64,000 nucleotides of DNA from Ciceribacter sp. L1K22 (GTDB lineage Bacteria; Pseudomonadota; Alphaproteobacteria; Rhizobiales; Rhizobiaceae): assembly GCF_017599385.1 (NCBI RefSeq), contig NZ_JAGFPK010000001.1, positions 3,084,483-3,148,482 on the forward strand, read 5' to 3'. The position numbers were made by a program, and so were the translations under genes. Under the pieces are notes generated by a model. It did no database searches, was not told the DNA's origin, and saw nothing but the letters and a program-made list of their open reading frames with translations. Of this stretch, positions 52,911 through 60,819 are shown one piece after another; positions within the stretch are counted from its first letter, which is position 1; each line of letters begins with the position of its first letter.

Positions 52911-53267
52911 TCAGCTGCCCCTGTAGGTGGAATAGCCGTAGGGCGACAACAGCAGCGGCACGTGATAGTGCGCCGTCGTGTCGGAAATGCCGAAGCGGAT
53001 CGGGATAACGTCGAGGAACGGAGGTTCTGTGAGAGGAATACCGAGGTTCTTCAGGTATTCGCCGGCGTGGAAGATCAGTTCGTATTGCCCGACCGAAAAT
53101 TCGTCTCCCGACAGGATGGGACCGCCGTCGACGCGCCCGTCGTCGTTTGTAAAAACCGTCCGGATCAGCTCGGGCGCTTCGCCGGCCATGCGCACCAACT
53201 GAATCCGCAGCCCCTTCGCTGGCTTGCCGAGGGCGGTGTCTAGGACGTGGGTGGTGAGGCCGGTCAT
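52911..53267 (-). CDS. uraH: 5-hydroxyisourate hydrolase
   Basis: The 118-aa transthyretin-like protein has [21 protein letters not shown] (with His and Arg of the active site), FHAGEYLKN-type middle and the diagnostic C-terminal tetrapeptide YRGS. It hydrolyses 5-hydroxyisourate, the PuuD product, to OHCU. It overlaps the allA stop by 4 nt (ATGA). Its presence in the same window as puuD and uraD completes the three-step urate-to-allantoin route. Confidence 0.96.
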   Translation of the reverse strand: MTGLTTHVLDTALGKPAKGLRIQLVRMAGEAPELIRTVFTNDDGRVDGGPILSGDEFSVGQYELIFHAGEYLKNLGIPLTEPPFLDVIPIRFGISDTTAHYHVPLLLSPYGYSTYRGS

Positions 53268-53773
53268 AAGCTGGGCTCCAGAATCGTGAACGGGGCATCG
53301 AAGAAGAACTCCTCGAGATTGTGACCCGGTCCGTCGCGATCGACAATGAGGAAATCGCTCACCTCGCCAACCGCGATCAGCGGATGATGCCAGGTATTGC
53401 GACGATAATTCACCCCCTGGTCGCCGCGCGCCAGAAACGCCTGTGGCTTACCTGGCTTGCCGCTCTCATCTGGCGAAACGGCAACGAGATATGGCCTGCC
53501 GTTGAGCGGCGAAAAGCTCTGGCTGCCGAGAGGATGGCGCTCCATCATGCCGATCTCGTAGGGGAAAGATCGCGGCTGCCCGCGGAAGATATTGATGATC
53601 ACCCGGGCGCCGTCACCCACGACGTCGGGAGTAGCAAGGGCATGGAAACGTTCCGTCGTGCCACCATTGATCAGCCGCATGGTGTCCGGCCGCGCTTCTA
53701 TCACGTCTCCGAACGGAGCGAAGGCCTCCGCCGTTAGCGGACGGATGATGAGGGTCTGGAGCAAAGGGGTCAT
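53264..53773 (-). CDS. allA: Ureidoglycolate lyase
   Basis: The 169-aa protein has the AllA cupin-like fold, beginning [20 protein letters not shown] with [12 protein letters not shown], then [15 protein letters not shown] and WHHPLIA. It splits ureidoglycolate into glyoxylate and urea, the last step of allantoate breakdown. I chose the ATG at 53773, which overlaps the end of the hepT frame by 4 nt; the 53863 start extends into that gene. It overlaps uraH downstream by 4 nt. Confidence 0.92.
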   Translation of the reverse strand: MTPLLQTLIIRPLTAEAFAPFGDVIEARPDTMRLINGGTTERFHALATPDVVGDGARVIINIFRGQPRSFPYEIGMMERHPLGSQSFSPLNGRPYLVAVSPDESGKPGKPQAFLARGDQGVNYRRNTWHHPLIAVGEVSDFLIVDRDGPGHNLEEFFFDAPFTILEPSL

Positions 53774-54135
53774 TCTCCCTGGATATTCGGATGTCGGAGC
53801 TGGTGGATCTGCCGGACCAGTCTTGGAAGGTCCGACTGCACCGTATCCCAAATGATACGCCAATCCAGTCGGTCGTATTGGTGAACCACGAGATTGCGCA
53901 GGCCCCTGATCTTGGCCCAGGCGATCTCCGGTTGCTCTGACGCGATATCCGGAAACAGCGTCTGGATACGAACTGCGGCGGCGGCAATCAGCACGAACGT
54001 CATGGCAACGGCGCGCTAACGCAAGAGATCCGACTCGAACGCCTCGAAGCTTACGCCATCAAGGAATCCGATGGCCTCAAGTGCCGCCTCCTCCATATCA
54101 ATGAGATTATCGATCAGGCGCTCTGCCGGGGTCAT
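53770..54135 (-). pseudogene. hepT: hepT-type HEPN toxin gene, interrupted by an in-frame amber codon
   Basis: The frame encodes a normal-length (~121-codon) HEPN protein: MTPAERLIDNLIDMEEAALE at the N-terminus and [16 protein letters not shown], with the catalytic R-X4-6-H motif, near the C-terminus. Codon 40 is TAG at 54016-54018 (in DLLR-stop-RAVAMTF). A single C-to-T change from CAG would produce it. No ribosome site precedes the ATG at 54003, so the downstream part is probably untranslated. The antitoxin start overlaps by 4 nt. The gene's end overlaps allA by 4 nt. Confidence 0.8.
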
Positions 54136-54422
54136 ATGGCTCTCGCCTCGGCAAGGATCCGGTCGCGCGTCCGCGCTTTCAGACCGCCGGCCGTGACAAT
54201 GTCCACCCTGCAAGGCAACAGGCCTTCCATCTCTGCCTGCAGTCCTCCGAGATCGAAGAGCGTCATGCCCGGCAGCGCGTCAACCAAAATATCGAGATCG
54301 CTGTCCGGACCGTCCTCACCCCGCGCGACAGAGCCGAACACACGCGGGTTCGCTGCCTTGTGACGCGCCGTCGCATCGCGGATAGCCTGCCTGTTTTTCT
54401 CCAGCACTTCGGACGGTCTCAT
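54132..54422 (-). CDS. mntA: MNT-domain nucleotidyltransferase antitoxin (MntA type)
   Basis: The 96-aa protein has the minimal nucleotidyltransferase motif FGSVARGEDGPDSDLDILVD (GS-X10-DxD). MntA neutralises HepT by adding AMP to a tyrosine of the toxin. AAGGAGG lies 6 nt before the ATG at 54422, so it should be well translated. The toxin partner gene immediately downstream is interrupted by an amber codon, leaving this antitoxin without an evident full-length partner. A 4-nt overlap joins the pair. Confidence 0.9.
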   Translation of the reverse strand: MRPSEVLEKNRQAIRDATARHKAANPRVFGSVARGEDGPDSDLDILVDALPGMTLFDLGGLQAEMEGLLPCRVDIVTAGGLKARTRDRILAEARAI

Positions 54423-54492
54423 GTCTCGCCTCCTTGACCGCAATTATAGGACAAACGCGAAGCGCGAGAAAGCGCCGGACTTCCGCACCCCT

Positions 54493-54528
54493 AAAACGAA
54501 AACAGCGCCGGCGTTTCCACCGGCGCTG
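54493..54528 (-). terminator. Rho-independent terminator after glnII
   Basis: Arms CAGCGCCGG (54503-54511) and CCGGCGCTG (54520-54528) form a stem; on the minus strand TTTTCGTTTTAG follows at 54502-54491. Confidence 0.85.
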
Positions 54529-54554
54529 CATTCTTACGGTCAACCCGTGACGGA

Positions 54555-55595
54555 TCAGGCAGCAGACTTTGCGTAGTCTGCGGTCGGAACTTCCGCGATG
54601 GTCTTGAGGACCTGGGAAGCGATCGCGTAGGGGTCGCCCTGGGAGTTCGGACGGCGGTCTTCGAGGTAGCCCTTGTAGCCGTTGTTGACGAACGAGTGCG
54701 GAACGCGGATCGAGGCGCCGCGGTCGGCAACGCCGTAGGAGAACTTGTTCCACGGAGCCGTCTCGTGCTTGCCGGTCAGGCGCATGTGATTGTCCGGACC
54801 GTAGACGTCGATGTGCTCTTTCCAGTTCTTGGCGAAAGCGGCCATGAGTGCTTCGAAGTACTCCTTGCCGCCGGTCTCGCGCATGAATGCGGTGGAGAAG
54901 TTGCAGTGCATGCCCGAGCCGTTCCAGTCGGTGTCGCCGAGCGGCTTGCAATGGAATTCGACGTCGATGCCGTACTTTTCGCAGAGGCGGAGCAGCAAGT
55001 AGCGTGCGATCCAGATCTGGTCCGCGGCCTTCTTGGAACCCTTGCCGAACACCTGGAATTCCCACTGGCCCTTGGCCACTTCTGCGTTGATGCCTTCGTG
55101 ATTGATGCCGGCTTCAAGGCAGAGGTCGAGGTGCTCTTCAACGATCTCGCGGGCGATCGAGCCGACGTTCTTGTAGCCGACGCCGGTGTAATACGGGCCC
55201 TGCGGAGCCGGGTAGCCCTGCTCGGGGAAGCCGAGCGGACGGCCGTTCTCGTAGAAGAAGTATTCCTGTTCGAAGCCGAACCATGCGCCTTCATCGTCAA
55301 GGATCGTCGCGCGGGTGTTCGATGCGTGCGGCGTGACACCGTCCGGCATCATGACTTCGCACATCACGAGCACGCCATTGGTGCGCGCCGGATCGGGATA
55401 GACGGCGACCGGCTTCAAGACGCAGTCCGACGAGTGGCCTTCGGCCTGCATCGTCGACGAACCGTCGAAGCCCCACAGCGGCAGCTGCTCCAGGGTCGGG
55501 AAGCTGTCGAATTCCTTGATCTGCGTCTTGCCACGCAGGTTCGCTACCGGCTTGTAGCCATCGAGCCAGATGTACTCGAGCTTGTACTTGGTCAT
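54555..55595 (-). CDS. glnII: Glutamine synthetase type II (GSII)
   Basis: The 346-aa enzyme is the eukaryote-like GSII found in rhizobia. It has WGFDGSSTMQAEG, GQWEFQV, NGSGMHCNFSTAFMRETGG and the C-terminal DRRPNSQGDPYAIA; GSII lacks the adenylylation Tyr loop of GSI. It joins ammonia to glutamate when nitrogen is scarce. It is transcribed away from gstI. A sigma-54 promoter and an NtrC-like site lie in the 399-bp region between them. Confidence 0.97.
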   Translation of the reverse strand: MTKYKLEYIWLDGYKPVANLRGKTQIKEFDSFPTLEQLPLWGFDGSSTMQAEGHSSDCVLKPVAVYPDPARTNGVLVMCEVMMPDGVTPHASNTRATILDDEGAWFGFEQEYFFYENGRPLGFPEQGYPAPQGPYYTGVGYKNVGSIAREIVEEHLDLCLEAGINHEGINAEVAKGQWEFQVFGKGSKKAADQIWIARYLLLRLCEKYGIDVEFHCKPLGDTDWNGSGMHCNFSTAFMRETGGKEYFEALMAAFAKNWKEHIDVYGPDNHMRLTGKHETAPWNKFSYGVADRGASIRVPHSFVNNGYKGYLEDRRPNSQGDPYAIASQVLKTIAEVPTADYAKSAA

Positions 55596-55677
55596 GGTTC
55601 TCTCTCTTCAGTCTCGCGTCCGTCATGGGCGCACACAGAGGGGTGATTCCCCGAATTCCGGGGCTCACTCAACGTGT

Positions 55678-55694
55678 AAGCACACAGCGTGCCA
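55678..55694 (-). promoter_or_regulatory. Sigma-54 (RpoN) promoter of glnII
   Basis: On the minus strand, TGGCACGCTGTGTGCTT has the -24 TGGCAC element and, at the exact 12-nt distance, GTGC against the -12 consensus TTGC (one mismatch). Transcription would start near 55669, giving a leader of about 74 nt before the glnII ATG. Confidence 0.7.
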
Positions 55695-55909
55695 GTTTGA
55701 GCCTGAGACCAGCGCTCTGCCTGAATTGGGGGTACGCCCCGGGCCCATCGTCCCGGATTGCGACAGTTTTATTAAGGCTTTCCGACTATTATGAAGGAAC
55801 TAGGACAGCCGTACCGTGTTTCCCGCACGAACATGCCGGCCAGAGGGCGGGTGATGAAAATCCACTCATCCATTTTCTTGTCGGAATACTGCACATAAAA
55901 TAGGCAATA

Positions 55910-55926
55910 TGCACTTTTCATGTGCA
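55910..55926. promoter_or_regulatory. NtrC-like binding site
   Basis: TGCACTTTTCATGTGCA has the inverted half-sites TGCAC/GTGCA with a 7-nt spacer, as in NtrC sites (TGCACY-N5-RGTGCA; one centre-proximal mismatch). It lies about 240 nt upstream of the glnII transcript start and 69 nt before gstI, so it could act on either. The remainder of the glnII-gstI gap shows only a short stem ACCGA-GAAA-TCGGT at 55961-55974. Confidence 0.55.
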
Positions 55927-55994
55927 TTCAGCTGAAATCTATGTTAGGGATGTGTCATCGACCGAGAAATCGGTGACGAACGAGAGGCAGTAGC

Positions 55995-56177
55995 ATGACA
56001 ACGAACATGGTTCGGGAATCGGCGAAGATCTACGAGTTCCCGGTAAGAAATGCCCAGAGACTGCGTGAAATGCAGGCGCGCCAAGCACTGGCCGGCCGCG
56101 TCATCATCGAAAGCGGCTGCGGCAGCTGGTACCACGAGGAAGCGATCCGCGAGGACCAGGAAACGCGCAAACAGTAG
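55995..56177 (+). CDS. gstI: GstI-like small protein (DUF2735), translational inhibitor of glnII
   Basis: The 60-aa product MTTNMVRESAKIYEFPV... ends in GSWYHEEAIREDQE, which is the DUF2735/GstI layout. In Rhizobium leguminosarum, gstI is encoded divergently next to glnII and represses glnII translation. The same arrangement is present here: divergent, with the promoter region between. GAGAGG lies 7 nt before the ATG. The role is inferred from family and position. Confidence 0.85.
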   Translation: MTTNMVRESAKIYEFPVRNAQRLREMQARQALAGRVIIESGCGSWYHEEAIREDQETRKQ

Positions 56178-56268
56178 GCGCGATAAACCGGAAATTCCCG
56201 GAACCACCAGTGGCGCCGGGGACTTTGCTGTGTGCGGAAGAGCGGGCCTTGCGGCCCGCTTTGTCGTT

Positions 56269-57291
56269 TCAGGCCTTCGTTCCGAAAAGCCGCAACCGCA
56301 TTACCCCGCCATCGGGATGCATCGCGATCCGCACATGGGTGACGGGGCCGATATCGGCGACCTTGTCGCCCTCGTAGAGATGTTCGGCATCCATCTGCAT
56401 CTTGGTGCGCGCAACGATCGGCTTCCAGGTTTCGGACGCGGCGATGTCGGCATCGCTGAACGTGTCGCCTGCCGACGGAAGATGAGCCCCGAGAAGTTCG
56501 CAGGTGTCGGGGTAATTGCCCTTGTAGAAATGCGTGTCGATGATCACCCGCTTGATCAGCCCCGGATGGCCAAGCCGGATGATCGCCCAGTCGTGCCCCG
56601 GTCCGCGACGGCGCTTGGTCTCCCAGCCGTCGCCCATATTGGTACCGCGTCCAGGAGACAGAATCTTGTCGGGATGGCCATAATGCGCATCCGACCACGC
56701 GAGCGCCTTGGCGCCGTGGAAGATGTAGCCGAGATCGATCTCCTCGTCCGCCCCTACCTTCGACCAGTCGAAGAAGGCCGAGCCATAGACACGCAGGCGG
56801 GCAACGCCGCCGTCAGGGTAGATATGCAGGCGCAGATGCGTCCAGACCTTTTCCCGGTCGGCATTCTCGAAGAAATGCTGCGCCGACGGCCCGAGCGGCG
56901 ACTTCGACACCAGTTCCACCCAGTCGGTCGCCTCCGTCGGATCGCCATCCGCCACGAACGCGGCTTCAATCGAGCAATGCGGTGGATAATTGCCGGTGAA
57001 ATAGCGGGTATCGACGTCGAAGCCGAAGATACGGCCCGGCATGGCGAGCCGTATCACCGACCAGTCATGGCCGGGCACACGTTTGCGCCGGCTTTCCCAC
57101 CCGTCCATGTACTTGCCGTTGTCGTCGTAAAGCGCCGGATCGAACCAGGCCGGCTCGTCGTTCAGCATGCGCTCGAGCGGAGCGAAGAACTCGTCCGTGG
57201 TGAACACACCCTTCGCGCCGAGACGGGCGGAGGCGAGATTGACCGCACCGGCCGCGAAGTCGGGCAGCGTGACGGTGGAGGTTTCGATCAT
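56269..57291 (-). CDS. alc: Allantoicase
   Basis: The 340-aa protein is an internally repeated two-domain fold; each half has a DGWE(S/T)(K/R)R segment (DGWESRRKRVPGHDW and DGWETKRRRGPGHDW) followed by a I(D/V)T(H/R)(Y/F)F(T/K)GNYP segment. Allantoicase cleaves allantoate to ureidoglycolate and urea. I chose the ATG at 57291, one base after the uraD stop; a longer frame overlaps uraD. It is the last gene of the puuE-uraD-alc unit, feeding AllA. Confidence 0.95.
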   Translation of the reverse strand: MIETSTVTLPDFAAGAVNLASARLGAKGVFTTDEFFAPLERMLNDEPAWFDPALYDDNGKYMDGWESRRKRVPGHDWSVIRLAMPGRIFGFDVDTRYFTGNYPPHCSIEAAFVADGDPTEATDWVELVSKSPLGPSAQHFFENADREKVWTHLRLHIYPDGGVARLRVYGSAFFDWSKVGADEEIDLGYIFHGAKALAWSDAHYGHPDKILSPGRGTNMGDGWETKRRRGPGHDWAIIRLGHPGLIKRVIIDTHFYKGNYPDTCELLGAHLPSAGDTFSDADIAASETWKPIVARTKMQMDAEHLYEGDKVADIGPVTHVRIAMHPDGGVMRLRLFGTKA

Positions 57292-57292
57292 G

Positions 57293-57793
57293 TCAGAGTG
57301 TCTCCGGTAACAGGCTTTCAAGACGAAGCCTTGCGATTTTCTCGACCTGTGCGCAAGCCGTCTCGAACTCCGTGTCACGGTCGTTGTCGATACGATGCTC
57401 GAAGGCCGCGAGAATGTCGTGACGGTTGAGCCCCTTCACCGCGATGATGAAGGGAAAGCCGAATTTCTGCGTATACTGGGCATTGAGCTCGGTGAAGCGG
57501 GCGAACTCCTCCGCCGTCAGCCGGTCCAGCCCTGCGCCCGCCTGCTCCTTGCGGCTGTCTTCGGTTAGTTCCCCCGCCACGGCGAGCCGCCCGGCGAGAT
57601 CGGGATGGGCGCGCAGCACGCCAAGCCGCTCGTCCGGCGAGGCTGCACGAAACATCCTGACCAGAGCCGCATGCACGCCGGCAGCGGTCAACGGCTCCTC
57701 GATCAACCCGGCATCGAAGGCGCGTTCGGCGATAAACGGCGAATGCTCGAACACGCCGCCATACGAGGAAACAAAAACATCACGTTCCATCAT
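57293..57793 (-). CDS. uraD: OHCU decarboxylase
   Basis: The 166-aa helical protein has VFEHSPFIAERAF (with conserved His), LLRAHPDLAGR, SRKEQAGAGLDRL and NAQYTQKFGFPFIIAVKG, all diagnostic of UraD. It decarboxylates 2-oxo-4-hydroxy-4-carboxy-5-ureidoimidazoline to S-allantoin. It ends 1 nt before alc's start and begins 7 nt after the puuE stop, so the three genes form an operon. Confidence 0.96.
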   Translation of the reverse strand: MMERDVFVSSYGGVFEHSPFIAERAFDAGLIEEPLTAAGVHAALVRMFRAASPDERLGVLRAHPDLAGRLAVAGELTEDSRKEQAGAGLDRLTAEEFARFTELNAQYTQKFGFPFIIAVKGLNRHDILAAFEHRIDNDRDTEFETACAQVEKIARLRLESLLPETL

Positions 57794-57800
57794 CGTCGCC

Positions 57801-58721
57801 TCACCAGGTCGGCTTGTGATGTTTGTGCCAGTGTTCGGCGATCTCGATGCGCTTCGGGATCCACACCTTCTCGTGGCCGGTCACATAGTCGATGAAGCGT
57901 GCCAGCGCCGCCGCGCGGCCAGGACGCCCGACCAGGCGGCAGTGCAGGCCGACGTTCAGCATTTTAGGCGCGCCATTTTTCCCTTCCTCGTAAAGCACAT
58001 CGAACGCGTCCTTCAGGTAGGTGAAGAACTGGTCGCCGGTGTTGAAGCCCTGCGGTGTCGCAAATCGCATATCGTTGGTTTCGAGCGTATAGGGGATGAT
58101 CAGGAACGGCTTGCCGGCAAGGTCCGGCACCCAGAACGGCAGATCGTCGGCGTAGGAATCGGACGAATAGACAAAGCCGCCCTCCTCCATGACCAGCTTC
58201 AACGTGTTCATCGACGGCTTGCCCTGATACATGCCGAGCGGATGGGAGCCGGTGAGCTCCTTGTGCAGGCGCACGGCCTCGCGGATATGCTCGCGCTCGA
58301 CCTCCTCCGGAAAGTCCTTGTACTCCAGCCATCGATAGCCGTGGCTGGCGATCTCCCATCCGGCCTCCTTCATCGCCGCAACGGCTTCCGGATTGCGGGC
58401 CATGGCAAGCGTCACGCCGTAGACCGTCGCCGCCACCTTGCGCTCGGTAAACATTCGCCAGAGCCGCCAGAAGCCGGCACGGGAGCCGTATTCGTAGATG
58501 GATTCCATGTTCAGGTTACGCTGCCCGGGCCACGGTTGGGCGCCGACGATTTCCGACAAAAGGCACTCCGACGCCGGATCGCCGTCGAGAATACAGCTCT
58601 CGCCGCCCTCCTCGTAGTTGATCACGAATTGCACGGCTATGCGCGCATCGTTCGGCCATTTCGGATCGGGAGCGGAGCGGCCATAGCCGATGAGATCGCG
58701 CGGATAGGAACTGGACTGCAT
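57801..58721 (-). CDS. puuE: Allantoinase PuuE (polysaccharide deacetylase fold)
   Basis: The 306-aa enzyme has the CE4-like fold: FVINYEEGGESCILDGD near the N-terminus, EIASHGYRW with the metal His, and LNVGLHCRLVGRPGRAAAL near the C-terminus, as in Pseudomonas PuuE. It hydrolyses allantoin to allantoate without the amidohydrolase metal site. I chose the ATG at 58721, since the longer frame runs into the DUF1045 gene's antisense. It starts the puuE-uraD-alc operon. Confidence 0.93.
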   Translation of the reverse strand: MQSSSYPRDLIGYGRSAPDPKWPNDARIAVQFVINYEEGGESCILDGDPASECLLSEIVGAQPWPGQRNLNMESIYEYGSRAGFWRLWRMFTERKVAATVYGVTLAMARNPEAVAAMKEAGWEIASHGYRWLEYKDFPEEVEREHIREAVRLHKELTGSHPLGMYQGKPSMNTLKLVMEEGGFVYSSDSYADDLPFWVPDLAGKPFLIIPYTLETNDMRFATPQGFNTGDQFFTYLKDAFDVLYEEGKNGAPKMLNVGLHCRLVGRPGRAAALARFIDYVTGHEKVWIPKRIEIAEHWHKHHKPTW

Positions 58722-58827
58722 CAAATCACCCTGTCTTTCGGCGAGACGGTATGCGCCGATGCCGGGGTTGTCGAGATGCAATTGCGCGACCGGACCGTTG
58801 CCTTGAGGGCATCGGTCCTGCGGTCGA

Positions 58828-59535
58828 TCAGGCGATCCTGCGCGCCGAGACCCGGCCCATCGGATGCAGCGAATGCACCTGGAAGGGCGCCCCCTGCTCG
58901 CGTTCCACGAACAGCGCCAGGTTCGAAAACGGCACGGGATCACCGATCACCGGAGCGAAATACCCCTCCAGGACACTGGCGAACCGGCGCATGGTGTCGC
59001 CATCCAGCGGCCCCGTCAGATCGATGTGGAAACGATACTCGTCCATGACATAGGGATTGCCCCAGCGATAGAGATTGGCAAACTGCGGTGCTGTCAGAGC
59101 GTAAGGGTCGCGACGCTCGATCTCCGCCTCGGTCAGCGGCGCCCGGAAACCGTCGAACTGCTGCACGACCGTGGCGGCCAGGAGATCAATCATCCTGCAA
59201 GGTGTTTCCGGAACAAGCCCGAGATGGTCGCCAAGTCGACCGACGTGAAGCGGCGGAATGGCAAGGGGCTCGATGGTACCGGCGAACCGCATGAGCTCTC
59301 GCAAGAGCGCCGCCTCCGTAACATCGGGATGCAGCTGGAACGGCGCCATCAGCACCGCGTGGAAGCCATAGCGGCGCGGCAGGGCCGTATGGAACGCAAT
59401 TTCGTGGAGGCCGAGGCCCCGGACGGAGGGATGGTCGACGGCCTCGCCTGAATAGACGCTGCGTCCGAGCCAGCTGGCGGCTGCCAGCGTCAGCGGATCG
59501 CCCGCGGGGGGCGTGAAGAAGATTGCGTAGCGCAT
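58828..59535 (-). CDS. DUF1045 protein, 2H phosphoesterase-like
   Basis: The 235-aa protein fits DUF1045, with RYAIFFTPPAGDPL at the start and two HxT/V-like motifs of the 2H phosphoesterase superfamily: RYGFHAVLMAPF and EYRFHIDLTGPL. DUF1045 relatives occur in phosphonate (phn) operons but their reaction is not settled. It lies 107 nt upstream of puuE on the same strand, so it may lead the allantoin operon. It has no signal peptide. Confidence 0.85.
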   Translation of the reverse strand: MRYAIFFTPPAGDPLTLAAASWLGRSVYSGEAVDHPSVRGLGLHEIAFHTALPRRYGFHAVLMAPFQLHPDVTEAALLRELMRFAGTIEPLAIPPLHVGRLGDHLGLVPETPCRMIDLLAATVVQQFDGFRAPLTEAEIERRDPYALTAPQFANLYRWGNPYVMDEYRFHIDLTGPLDGDTMRRFASVLEGYFAPVIGDPVPFSNLALFVEREQGAPFQVHSLHPMGRVSARRIA

Positions 59536-59640
59536 GTCTCACCTCGTTCTTTCCGCCGCCGCGAACTTTAGCGATCGATGGGATAGTCGAGGAGGTAGGT
59601 GATTTGCGTAACAGTTTGACGACGCGTAGGTTCGGCAAAT

Positions 59641-60819
59641 TCACGTTTTGCGTGAACAGAGGTCGAGATGGCTTTCGAAGCGGAAGCTTTCGGGAACGGC
59701 AAAGGCCCTTCCCTCCACCGCATCAAGCGCCGCATCCGCAAGCTTGTGGGCGAGGCCGAAGGACACCTTGAAGCCGCCCGTCAGGGCTACGATCCGGGGC
59801 TTTTCGGGATCCGGGCCGATCATGGGATCACGTCCGATCGCCTTTGGCCTCAGGCCCGCCCAACGCTTAACGACGAGCCCGTCCGCAAGGACAGGCGCCA
59901 GTTGCCGTGCCGAGGCGATCAGCGCGTCGAGCTGTTCGTCCGTCGACAGCGGATCGCCAAAACTGTTTTCGCTGGTGGAGCCGATCGCAACAGTGCCATC
60001 GTCATGCGGCACGATGTAGAGCCCGTCGAGATAGAGCAGCGGCCAGTCCGGATCGATATCAGCCTTGATCAGCGCCGCCTGCCCCTTCACCGGCTGGCCC
60101 AACGGTTTCTCAAGACCTCGCCCCGCGCCCAGAAGCGGGAACGATCTGTGGCCTGCCGCAACGATCACGTGACCGAAGGACAGGCGCTCCCCATCGGTCA
60201 GTTCGGCGAACCCGGCCACAGGGTCGAGTTTCTCAAGGCCGATATCCTCCCGAACCGAAACGGATGCCGCGCGTCCGATGGCCGAAACCAGCATTGCCGC
60301 CAGGCGTCGGGGCGAAACGCGGGCAGCGAAGGTGTCGTGGACGATCCCCGCCTTGGTAAAGCCGGCGTCGGGCCAGCCGGCAATGTCGCCCGCGTCCCCG
60401 ACAGCCCATTCAAAGCTTCGACTCGTCTGCCGCCACCTGTCCTTCGCATCGAGTTCATACCGCAGGGCGATCGGACGGAGGTGATCCTTTGGGAGAGGGA
60501 TCAGACGGCCACAGCGCCGATAGCCGGCTGCAAGCCCGGTCTCCGCCTCGAGACGCACAACCTCGTCTTCCAGCTGAAGAAGAGCATCGAACTGGAACTG
60601 CTTCTTTTCATTCCACTTATCCGGCGTGTGCGACATCAGCGCACCGAGCAGCCCGCCGCTGGCACCACCGGCCAGGCTACGCTCGTCGATCAGGAGCGTC
60701 TTCAATCCCCGTCGTCCCGCCTTCAGCGTCGCCCACAGCCCCATGATGCCGCCGCCGACAACGAGCAGGTCGACGGACGATTGACCGCCCGGCGGCTTCG
60801 CTCTATCGGCTGAGTCCAT
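59641..60819 (-). CDS. FAD-dependent oxidoreductase, probable split MnmC(o) partner
   Basis: The 392-aa DAO-family protein has the dinucleotide motif VVGGGIMGLWAT, ASGGLLGALMSH, a central LIKADIDPDWP and a C-terminal GRDPMIGPDPEKPRIVALTGGFKVSFGLA. In E. coli MnmC one polypeptide carries this type of oxidase after a methyltransferase. Here the methyltransferase gene mnmD is divergent and the two ATGs overlap by 2 nt, so a shared role in cmnm5s2U modification of tRNA is likely. A DAO outside this pathway (glycine oxidase-like) is the alternative. Confidence 0.78.
   Translation of the reverse strand: MDSADRAKPPGGQSSVDLLVVGGGIMGLWATLKAGRRGLKTLLIDERSLAGGASGGLLGALMSHTPDKWNEKKQFQFDALLQLEDEVVRLEAETGLAAGYRRCGRLIPLPKDHLRPIALRYELDAKDRWRQTSRSFEWAVGDAGDIAGWPDAGFTKAGIVHDTFAARVSPRRLAAMLVSAIGRAASVSVREDIGLEKLDPVAGFAELTDGERLSFGHVIVAAGHRSFPLLGAGRGLEKPLGQPVKGQAALIKADIDPDWPLLYLDGLYIVPHDDGTVAIGSTSENSFGDPLSTDEQLDALIASARQLAPVLADGLVVKRWAGLRPKAIGRDPMIGPDPEKPRIVALTGGFKVSFGLAHKLADAALDAVEGRAFAVPESFRFESHLDLCSRKT

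Noticed and set aside
53770-54003. The 77-codon frame starting at 54003 as a separate small gene
   Set aside because: It is in frame with the upstream hepT segment, has no ribosome site, and continues the HEPN sequence after the TAG; it is one interrupted gene.
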